Positions 41,625 through 47,136 of a DNA stretch of 47,136 nucleotides are shown one piece after another. Source of the stretch: Flammeovirgaceae bacterium. Its GTDB lineage: Bacteria; Bacteroidota; Bacteroidia; Cytophagales; Cyclobacteriaceae. The DNA lies in assembly GCA_021299455.1 (NCBI GenBank), contig JAJTGQ010000101.1, positions 1-47,136 of the forward strand. Direction: 5' to 3'. Under the pieces are notes generated by a model. That model was not told where the DNA came from, did no database searches, and saw only the letters and a list, made by a program, of their open reading frames with translations. Position 1 is the stretch's first letter. Each line of letters starts with the position of its first letter. Position numbers and translations under genes: made by a program.

Positions 41625-42038
41625 ATGAAAATGTTTTTTTTGATCTCTGCCTTACTTGGCTCCGTGCTATCGGCCGCACAGGTTGGCACGGATGAGATTA
41701 GAAAAAGCATTTTTTTTGATGGGGGTAGTTACGAGATTGATGAGTATCAGGCTGTAGAACTTTCGCGATGGTTAGATTCGATTCCAAACCTGCTTGACAA
41801 ATATGAGATTCAGTTGATTAGTCACACAGATCCGATTGGGGGAAAGCGTTACAACGAGTGGTTGTCAAAAATGAGAAGCCAGTCTGTTTTTCAATTGCTG
41901 CTTTCAAAAGATATTCCCGAACACATCATTCACGCAAAAGATTGGGGATTGGAAAACCCCGTCTATTCGAATGACAACTATCGCGGAATGATTCTCAACA
42001 GAAGAGTGGATGTGATACTGCACCCGATTGTTTTCTGA
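41625..42038 (+). CDS. small OmpA-like periplasmic protein
   Basis: A 137-residue exported protein (signal peptide MKMFFLISALLGSVLSAAQ) that consists almost wholly of an OmpA-C-type domain: RKSIFFDGGSYEIDEYQAVE, then ISHTDPIGGKRYNEWLSKMR and NRRVDVILHP at the end. It lacks the usual barrel or linker, so it is a free or minimal peptidoglycan-binding unit. It ends the run NTF2-like, phosphatase, OmpA and is followed by a terminator-like hairpin. Confidence 0.8.
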   Translation: MKMFFLISALLGSVLSAAQVGTDEIRKSIFFDGGSYEIDEYQAVELSRWLDSIPNLLDKYEIQLISHTDPIGGKRYNEWLSKMRSQSVFQLLLSKDIPEHIIHAKDWGLENPVYSNDNYRGMILNRRVDVILHPIVF

Positions 42039-42047
42039 CGTCATCCA

Positions 42048-42073
42048 GGTATCCATTTTCGGACACCTTTTTT
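42048..42073 (+). terminator. terminator-like hairpin
   Basis: GGTATCC (42048-42054) pairs with GGACACC (42061-42067) with one mismatch, loop ATTTTC, then six T. Confidence 0.7.
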
Positions 42074-42137
42074 CACTAGCGAACGATAGAAGACAACTAA
42101 AAGGCGTTTTAAGCCGCGTAAGCCCCTTAAACTGCCT

Positions 42138-42154
42138 TGGCAAATTATTTGCCA
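42138..42154. promoter_or_regulatory. palindrome, possible operator of the ABC gene
   Basis: TGGCAAA-TTA-TTTGCCA, perfect 7-base arms, 47 bases before the ATG of the ABC ATPase gene. The size suits a dimeric repressor; no regulator gene is adjacent. The rest of the 42074-42200 gap shows no gene. Confidence 0.4.
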
Positions 42155-42200
42155 TAGCAGGTCAAACACCACTTAAAGTCAACCACACTACCTTCCATTT

Positions 42201-42878
42201 ATGATCCAACTAAAAAATGTTGATAAATACATTGACTCCCGCTTTCAGCGGACTTTCATCTTGAAGGGAATTGATCTGGAAGTGAAGCAGGGAGAATTTC
42301 TGACTATCATGGGCCCCAGCGGAGCTGGAAAATCTTCGCTGATGAATATTATTGGCATGCTTGATGAACCTTCAGCAGGGGAGTACTATTTTTTCGATGA
42401 GCCTGTTCATAAAATGAAGGAGAAAGCCAAAAGCGAAATGCACAAGAATTACATAGGCTTTATTTTTCAGGCGTATCATTTGATTGATGAACTTACCGTG
42501 TATGAAAATATTGAGACTCCTCTCTTGTACAAAGGCGTGAGCGGCAGCCAGCGCAAAAGTATGGTTGCAGAAATGCTCGACCGATTTAACATGGTCGCTA
42601 AAAAAGATTTGTTTCCCGAGCAACTTTCGGGGGGGCAACAACAACTGGTGGGCATTGCGAGAGCAATCGTGGGTGAGCCTAAATTGTTATTGGCCGATGA
42701 GCCTACCGGGAATCTTCACTCCGACCAAGGCAAACACATCATGGATATATTTCAAAAACTAAATGAAGAAGGCATTACCATCATTCAAGTGACCCACTCT
42801 GAAGAAAATGCCAAGCGGGGCAAACGAGTCGTGAAGGTGGTGGATGGTGCTATAGAGTCAGATGAATTAGTGAAATAA
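42201..42878 (+). CDS. ABC transporter ATPase (LolD/MacB type)
   Basis: A 225-residue ATPase of an ABC exporter of the LolD/MacB/FtsE-like group. The Walker A is GPSGAGKS at 38-45, the signature is LSGGQQQ (followed by LVGIARA where most have RVAIARA), Walker B is LLLADEPTGNL and the switch His is in QVTHSEE. No permease gene is adjacent; a TolC-type outer-membrane gene follows 9 bases later. A tripartite efflux or lipoprotein-release system is suggested, with permease and adaptor encoded elsewhere. Confidence 0.93.
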   Translation: MIQLKNVDKYIDSRFQRTFILKGIDLEVKQGEFLTIMGPSGAGKSSLMNIIGMLDEPSAGEYYFFDEPVHKMKEKAKSEMHKNYIGFIFQAYHLIDELTVYENIETPLLYKGVSGSQRKSMVAEMLDRFNMVAKKDLFPEQLSGGQQQLVGIARAIVGEPKLLLADEPTGNLHSDQGKHIMDIFQKLNEEGITIIQVTHSEENAKRGKRVVKVVDGAIESDELVK

Positions 42879-42887
42879 ACGGGCAGT

Positions 42888-44240
42888 ATGAAGATCGGAA
42901 ATTTGGTATTTATTTTTTTAGTATTTGCGGGCACAACTGTTGACGCACAGAATAGGCCACTCACGTTTGACGAAGCAGTTAAGATAGCTTTGAAAAATAA
43001 CATTCAGCTAAATCAACAGCGGAACAATCTGGCCAATAGCCAGGTGCAGAAAACAGCGGCCTGGGCTGGTTTGGCTCCAACGCTTTCCGCCAATGCTTCG
43101 GCACTTCAAGTGAATGGCAATTTTTTCAACCAAAACGAGGGTAAGGTAGTGAATGGTTTATTCGACCAGTTTTCCGGATCGTTGAACGCTCAAGTAAATT
43201 TGTTTAGCGGATTTAATCGGATCAGTCAGATAAAACAAAACGGTACACAGTTGGAGGCGCAGTTGCACTTTGTCCATCGTACCGAGCAAGATGCAATTAA
43301 CACAGTAACCACACAGTTTTTACAAGTACTATTAGATGTGGAATTGCTTCGGATAGCCAATGAGAATTGGGAAGCATTGAAAAAACAATTGGAACAAGTG
43401 ACCGAGCAAGTTAATGTGGGAGCGAGGTCTCCCGTTGACCAGTACAATCAAGATTCTCAGACAAAAGCTGCAGAAATTCGAGCACTGCAAGCGGAAATCA
43501 ATTTGATAAATGATAAAGCTTTGTTGTCTCAAACTCTATTGTTAGACCCATCCGAAGGATTTGATGTAGTAAAACCGGATTGGGATATTAATTCTATTTC
43601 GTCAGACGAAACGGAGTTAAAAGCTGCCTATGAAACAGCCTTGAAGAATAGAGGAGACTATTTACGGGCAGAGAAAAATGAGCTCTCATCAAAGTTTGCT
43701 CTGAATGCGGCCAGAGGTAATTATTCCCCTTCTTTGACTGGCTTTTGGAGCATGAATTCAGCATACAACAAATTGGCCAGTGATTTGACAGCGGCTCCCT
43801 TCGATACACAGTTTTACACAGATAATCTTCGTAGAACCTATGGAGTTCAATTGTTCATTCCGATTTTAGGCGGGAACACTATTTTTCAGAATCGTGCGAA
43901 TGTTTACCAGCAAAAGACAACTTATTTAAACAATAAGATCTTGCGACAAAATGCGGAGATTCTAGTAAAGACAGATGTTTTGCGGGCTTACCAAAACTTT
44001 AAACTCGTAAAAAGAACCTTCGCGGTTACACTTTCTCAACTCGAGGCAGCAGAAATGGCATTTCGATTGGAAACTGAACGTTATAATCTGGGTGTGACAA
44101 ATTTCGTTGACTACCAAAATGCCAATCGGGTATTCGTTCAAGCGCAAGCCGACAAGGCGCAGGCCGAGGTCAGATTGCTCTTTCAAAAGGTGGTAGTCGC
44201 CTATGCCGCTGGCACATTAAAACCAGAAGACTTAAAATAA
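42888..44240 (+). CDS. TolC-family outer-membrane factor
   Basis: A 450-residue outer-membrane efflux protein. The signal peptide is MKIGNLVFIFLVFAGTTVDA. Two internally related halves are visible, the first with LTFDEAVKIALKNNIQLNQQ and GSLNAQVNLFSGFNRISQIK, the second with RTYGVQLFIPILGGNTIFQN and the helical RLETERYNLGVTNFVDYQNA, the usual TolC pattern of strand and long coiled-coil helix pairs. It would form the trimeric exit duct of an export system. It lies 9 bases after the ABC ATPase gene. The 3' end is 20 bases before the rpsA promoter box. Confidence 0.93.
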   Translation: MKIGNLVFIFLVFAGTTVDAQNRPLTFDEAVKIALKNNIQLNQQRNNLANSQVQKTAAWAGLAPTLSANASALQVNGNFFNQNEGKVVNGLFDQFSGSLNAQVNLFSGFNRISQIKQNGTQLEAQLHFVHRTEQDAINTVTTQFLQVLLDVELLRIANENWEALKKQLEQVTEQVNVGARSPVDQYNQDSQTKAAEIRALQAEINLINDKALLSQTLLLDPSEGFDVVKPDWDINSISSDETELKAAYETALKNRGDYLRAEKNELSSKFALNAARGNYSPSLTGFWSMNSAYNKLASDLTAAPFDTQFYTDNLRRTYGVQLFIPILGGNTIFQNRANVYQQKTTYLNNKILRQNAEILVKTDVLRAYQNFKLVKRTFAVTLSQLEAAEMAFRLETERYNLGVTNFVDYQNANRVFVQAQADKAQAEVRLLFQKVVVAYAAGTLKPEDLK

Positions 44241-44260
44241 GCTTAATTTGATATTTTTAT

Positions 44261-44268
44261 TACCTTTG
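44261..44268 (+). promoter_or_regulatory. -7 promoter box of rpsA
   Basis: TACCTTTG, an exact TAnnTTTG match. A -33 TTG is not at the consensus distance. Transcription should start near 44272, giving a leader of about 90-108 bases. Confidence 0.7.
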
Positions 44269-44355
44269 CAGCCCCTCAGCTAAATGGGGGGCTGTTTCAT
44301 TGGTTTGAAGCAGCATTGTTAAACCAAATTTGCAGCAAAACAGCCCATTTGCTGC
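44269..44355 (+). promoter_or_regulatory. structured rpsA leader, candidate S1 control element
   Basis: Three hairpins in a row: P1 CAGCCCC (44269-44275) with GGGGCTG (44288-44294); P2 TTGGTTT (44300-44306) with AAACCAA (44321-44327); P3 GCAGCAAA (44332-44339) with TTTGCTGC (44348-44355). The P3 loop ACAGCCC (44340-44346) is fully complementary to GGGCTGT (44289-44295) on the 3' side of P1, so a pseudoknot or an alternative helix competing with P1 is possible. An ATG-TAA pair (44356-44361) follows directly, then the first in-frame ATG of rpsA. In enteric bacteria S1 represses its own mRNA through a three-hairpin leader; that this one does the same is an inference. Confidence 0.6.
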
Positions 44356-44379
44356 ATGTAAATGAGGGCAATTACCTGT

Positions 44380-46404
44380 ATGGCAAAAGTAACAAGAGAA
44401 AAATCAGAAGATTTCGGCCCTAAAACAAACAAACCGGTAGTAGACGATGCGCCCCTAAAAAAGGCGGTTAAAGGTGCCGCTGCTGAGGAGTTGTTTGAAA
44501 AAGATGAGTTGACCGAGCTTAAATTAGAGAAAAAGGCGGAAGAGGAAGAAGGAATCAGCCGCATGGTGCGTGACGTAACTGTTCGCAGAGCAGCAAACAC
44601 GTCAAACGTGTCATTAGAAAACTTCAATTGGGATACTTTCGAAAGCAAAGGGTTTGGAGAGGGCTATTCCAAAACAGAGCGTCAGAATTTAGATAAATTA
44701 TACGGTGGCACAGTTGCCTCTGTTAACGAAAGCGAAGTGGTGGAAGGCACCGTAGTAGGTATCAACGACCGCGATGTGATTTTAAATATTGGATTCAAGT
44801 CAGATGGTCTTGTGCCATTAGCAGAATTCAAAGACATGACCAATTTGAAGATTGGTGATGTTGTTGATTTGTTTATAGAAGAGCGTGAGAACGCGATGGG
44901 TCAATTAGTTCTTTCTCGGAGAAAGGCCAAGTTGGTGAAAGGCTGGGATTATGTACAGCGTGCCTTAGATAAAGACGAGGTAATTGAAGGTTTCGTAAAA
45001 CGCAGAACAAAAGGTGGTTTGATCGTGGATGTTTTCGGAATCGAAGCATTCTTGCCAGGATCACAAATTGATGTGAAACCTATCCGCGACTTTGATATCT
45101 ACGTAAATAAATCTATCGAGGTGAAAGTGGTGAAAATCAACAACACCAACGATAACGTAGTTGTATCTCATAAAGTGTTGATTGAAAAAGATCTGGAGCA
45201 ACAGAAGGCGGTTATCCTTACCAACCTAGAGAAAGGACAAGTATTGGAAGGTGTTATTAAGAACATGACCAACTTTGGTGTGTTCATTGACTTAGGTGGT
45301 GTTGACGGATTGTTGCATATCACAGATATTTCATGGGGTCGCATTAGCCATCCGGAAGAGTTATTGAAACTTGACCAGACGGTAAAAGTGGTTGTGTTGG
45401 ATTTTGATGGTGACAAGAAGAGAATTTCATTAGGCATGAAGCAATTGACGCCTCATCCTTGGGAGTCATTGAATACAGAGATCGCTATCGGCTCTAAAGT
45501 GAAAGGCAAAATTGTGAACGTGGCTGATTACGGTGCATTCCTTGAGTTGCAACCAGGAGTTGAAGGCTTGATCCACGTAAGTGAGATGAGCTGGTCACAA
45601 CACCTACGCAATCCACAAGATTTTATCAAAGTGGGTGATGAGTTAGAAGCTGTTGTTTTAACGATCGATCGCGAAGAGCGTAAAATGTCACTGGGCATTA
45701 AACAACTTTCTGAAGATCCTTGGACACGTCAGGAGATTTTGGGCAAGTATGCCGTGGGCACACGTCACAAAGGTATTGTGCGAAACCTGACCAACTTCGG
45801 ATTGTTCATTGAATTAGAAGAAGGTATTGATGGCTTGGTACACGTGTCTGATTTGAGCTGGACGAAGAAAATCAAACATCCTTCCGAATTCACGAAGGTG
45901 GGAGATAGCATCGATGTTCAAGTATTGGAATTAGATTCTGCCAACAGAAGATTAGCGTTGAGTCATAAGCACATGGAAGAGAATCCGTGGGATACGTTTG
46001 AAACGATCTTTACCATTGGTTCTGTTCATAAGTGTACCATCATCAGCAAGAATGACAAAGGCGCTTCATTAGAATTGCCATATGGAATTGAAGGATTCTG
46101 TTCTGCCAAGAATTTGGTGAAGGAAGACAATGGAAAGGTAGAAGCTGGTGAAGCTTACGATTTCAAAGTGCTTGAATTCTCTAAAGATGACAGACGCATA
46201 GTACTTAGCTTGAAGGCGATGTGGTCTACCGAAGAGGCAGCTCCGAAGACAGCTGCAGCTCCTAAGAAAGCCGCAGCCCCTAAAGGAAAGACTGTTGAGA
46301 AGATCAATCAGGAAGTAGAGAAGTCTACCTTGGGAGATAATGAAGCTTTGAATGCATTGAAAGAAAAGATGAATGCAGCTAAGGCAAAAGGCGAAGGCAA
46401 CTAA
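44380..46404 (+). CDS. rpsA: 30S ribosomal protein S1
   Basis: S1 holds mRNA on the 30S subunit. The ATG at 44380 (MAKVTREKSEDFG) gives 674 residues; an in-frame ATG at 44362 would add MRAITC. Six S1 (OB-fold) repeats can be counted, starting at about residues 114, 193, 279, 365, 450 and 538; repeats 3-5 show the classic pattern, for example TNFGVFIDLGGVDGLLHITD, ADYGAFLELQPGVEGLIHVS and TNFGLFIELEEGIDGLVHVS. An acidic N-terminal extension of about 100 residues and an Ala/Lys-rich C-terminal tail (AAPKTAAAPKKAAAPKGK) flank them, as is usual in this phylum. It has its own promoter and a structured leader, and ends at a strong terminator. Confidence 0.96.
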   Translation: MAKVTREKSEDFGPKTNKPVVDDAPLKKAVKGAAAEELFEKDELTELKLEKKAEEEEGISRMVRDVTVRRAANTSNVSLENFNWDTFESKGFGEGYSKTERQNLDKLYGGTVASVNESEVVEGTVVGINDRDVILNIGFKSDGLVPLAEFKDMTNLKIGDVVDLFIEERENAMGQLVLSRRKAKLVKGWDYVQRALDKDEVIEGFVKRRTKGGLIVDVFGIEAFLPGSQIDVKPIRDFDIYVNKSIEVKVVKINNTNDNVVVSHKVLIEKDLEQQKAVILTNLEKGQVLEGVIKNMTNFGVFIDLGGVDGLLHITDISWGRISHPEELLKLDQTVKVVVLDFDGDKKRISLGMKQLTPHPWESLNTEIAIGSKVKGKIVNVADYGAFLELQPGVEGLIHVSEMSWSQHLRNPQDFIKVGDELEAVVLTIDREERKMSLGIKQLSEDPWTRQEILGKYAVGTRHKGIVRNLTNFGLFIELEEGIDGLVHVSDLSWTKKIKHPSEFTKVGDSIDVQVLELDSANRRLALSHKHMEENPWDTFETIFTIGSVHKCTIISKNDKGASLELPYGIEGFCSAKNLVKEDNGKVEAGEAYDFKVLEFSKDDRRIVLSLKAMWSTEEAAPKTAAAPKKAAAPKGKTVEKINQEVEKSTLGDNEALNALKEKMNAAKAKGEGN

Positions 46405-46425
46405 GTCTTGCTGTATATGAACAGA

Positions 46426-46455
46426 AGAAGGTGGCTTCGGTCACCTTCTTTTTTT
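46426..46455 (+). terminator. terminator after rpsA
   Basis: AGAAGGTG (46426-46433) pairs with CACCTTCT (46442-46449) around a loop containing CTTCGG; a run of T to 46455 follows. Confidence 0.9.
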
Positions 46456-46459
46456 ATGG

Positions 46460-46489
46460 TTGTAATACCCCGGTGTTTTTTTAGCTTTG
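46460..46489 (+). promoter_or_regulatory. tRNA-Cys promoter
   Basis: TTG at 46460-46462, exactly 19 bases of spacer, TAGCTTTG at 46482-46489. Transcription would begin near 46493, nine bases before the mature tRNA. Confidence 0.75.
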
Positions 46490-46501
46490 TGTAAATAAAA
46501 T

Positions 46502-46572
46502 GGTTCCGTGGCCGAGTGGCTAGGCTGAGCTCTGCAAAAGCTCCTACAGCGGTTCGAATCCGCTCGGAACCT
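46502..46572 (+). tRNA. tRNA-Cys(GCA)
   Basis: A 71-base cloverleaf: acceptor GGTTCCG with CGGAACC, D arm GCC/GGC, anticodon stem GAGCT/AGCTC with loop CTGCAAA (anticodon GCA), T arm AGCGG-TTCGAAT-CCGCT, discriminator U. CCA is not encoded. Confidence 0.96.
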
Positions 46573-46578
46573 CTGAAA

Positions 46579-46607
46579 CCTTGAGCCTTTGCTCAAGGTT
46601 TTTTTTT
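46579..46607 (+). terminator. terminator after tRNA-Cys
   Basis: CCTTGAGC (46579-46586) pairs with GCTCAAGG (46591-46598) with loop CTTT, followed by nine T. Confidence 0.92.
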
Positions 46608-46656
46608 GCTAAAATTGAATTTCAGGAAATTTGTATTTTTAGGCCGTCTTTAAAAA

Positions 46657-46729
46657 GCGGGAGTAGCTCAGTTGGTAGAGCGACAGCTTCCCAAGCTGTA
46701 GGTCGCGAGTTCGAGCCTCGTTTCCCGCT
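46657..46729 (+). tRNA. tRNA-Gly(CCC)
   Basis: A 73-base cloverleaf: acceptor GCGGGAG with TTCCCGC (one G-U pair), D arm GCTC-AGTTGGTA-GAGC, anticodon stem ACAGC/GCTGT with loop TTCCCAA (anticodon CCC), T arm with TTCGAGC, discriminator U. CCA is not encoded. It reads GGG codons. Confidence 0.95.
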
Positions 46730-46867
46730 CTCCTGATAATCAAATAGTTAGATAGGCTTTTGATCATAAAAATAGTTGAGCCTTTTTTCAACTTTGACAC
46801 AAGTTTAACACAAATCAGAAATTAGCCCCTATTTTCAGCCCAAACAGGCGAAGACAAAAATCAGGAA

Positions 46868-46957
46868 TTACAGGAACGCTACGACTGCTATCACTTCGCC
46901 ATTGCTTACCGGGCTGTCTGGCTTCATGCCAAAGATCAGACGAATAAAATCCTTCAT
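46868..46957 (-). CDS. 29-residue ORF, doubtful
   Basis: An ATG-initiated frame reading MKDFIRLIFGMKPDSPVSNG and on to VVAFL. It has a basic start and a hydrophobic end and could be a small peptide or a remnant. It lies 54 bases downstream of the other short minus-strand frame. No promoter or family support. Confidence 0.25.
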   Translation of the reverse strand: MKDFIRLIFGMKPDSPVSNGEVIAVVAFL

Positions 46958-47011
46958 AAAAAGTCATCTGTCAACCCCGCTTGACGCAAATACAGTGTTG
47001 GCGGTTGTTTT

Positions 47012-47136
47012 TTATTCACCGCTCTTTAATTCACTTTCTATGTCGGCTAAATATACTTTGTCCATTGGATGTGTATATGGGTCAAATCGCTTGTAACCTT
47101 TTAAATAATAGATCTTGGCTTTTTCCATGTTCTCCC
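47012..47136 (-). CDS. short ORF or C-terminal end of a gene, cut by the window
   Basis: A minus-strand frame ends at 47012-47014. From an ATG at 47128 it reads MEKAKIYYLKGYKRFDPYTH and continues to a charged end (DIESELKSGE), 38 residues; the frame stays open to the window edge, so it may be the last part of a longer gene. Composition looks coding. No family is recognised. Confidence 0.4.
   Translation of the reverse strand, partial: ENMEKAKIYYLKGYKRFDPYTHPMDKVYLADIESELKSGE

Larger units (their letters stand above)
46730..47136. other. gene-poor flank after tRNA-Gly
   Basis: No confident gene. The segment holds a weak T-rich hairpin near 46755-46790, the spaced motif GACACAAGTTTAACACAAAT (46797-46816), a 13-base direct repeat with one mismatch (AAATCAGAAATTA at 46812-46824 and AAATCAGGAATTA at 46858-46870), and two short minus-strand ORFs listed separately. 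Position right behind a tRNA gene is a usual place for integrated elements to end; no integrase is in view here. Confidence 0.45.

Noticed and set aside
45240-46000. Repeated sequence in rpsA as a mobile or tandem repeat
   Set aside because: The similarity is between S1 OB-fold domains and is explained by the protein family.
46902-47096. 64-codon plus-strand frame near the right edge
   Set aside because: Basic and hydrophobic without pattern, no promoter, and it covers the better-looking minus-strand frames.

Overview
The window reads as a chromosomal segment of a Bacteroidota bacterium, most likely of the order Cytophagales. The evidence is the set of lineage-typical families (SprB-repeat lipoprotein, DUF5686/carboxypeptidase-regulatory outer-membrane protein, DUF5777 barrel, OmpA-type envelope proteins, multi-PAS histidine kinase), the weak or absent Shine-Dalgarno sequences, and repeated matches to the Bacteroidota promoter TTG-N19/20-TAnnTTTG. 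Protein functions are inferred by reading translations and recalling families; no database search was run.

Layout. 1-1602: twin palindromes and a tyrosine recombinase with an unusual N-terminal half. 1649-6799 (minus strand): mnmE, a manganese/iron uptake unit (MntR/DtxR regulator with a 30-bp operator palindrome, Nramp transporter fused to a universal stress protein domain) and a glycosyltransferase. 6869-14887: dapD, a DUF3108 protein, a hybrid-free two-component pair, mscL, a 3-hydroxyacyl-CoA dehydrogenase and small envelope proteins. 15136-19907: parE and parC of topoisomerase IV. 19917-23741: envelope proteins, a short GH1 glycosidase, a SpoU/TrmH methyltransferase and a SanA-like protein. 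About 23742-26000: an AT-rich accessory patch with a Crp/Fnr regulator, a secreted agmatine-deiminase-type enzyme and a truncated ORF. 26024-32048: DUF5686 protein, then thrS and infC-rpmI-rplT. 32161-38578: Uma2 protein, small membrane protein, an operon of SprB/cytochrome lipoprotein-YceI-DUF5777, then symporter-OsmC-MetZ. 38602-40488 (minus): TPR membrane protein, HD protein and a 43-residue membrane protein. 40609-44240: three secreted proteins, then an ABC ATPase and a TolC-type protein without a permease. 44261-46729: rpsA with a structured leader, tRNA-Cys, tRNA-Gly. 46730-47136: gene-poor flank with two short minus-strand ORFs.

Most regions are ordinary housekeeping DNA. The items most worth a second look are the rpsA leader (three hairpins plus a possible pseudoknot), the ParC C-terminal tail (two near-identical clamp-motif-like peptides preceded by an A10 tract that opens two fully basic alternative tails), the MntR operator with an Nramp-Usp fusion, the recombinase with duplicated N-terminal modules beside REP-like palindromes, and the AT-rich patch at 23.7-26.0 kb. 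No CRISPR array, prophage or complete insertion sequence was seen.
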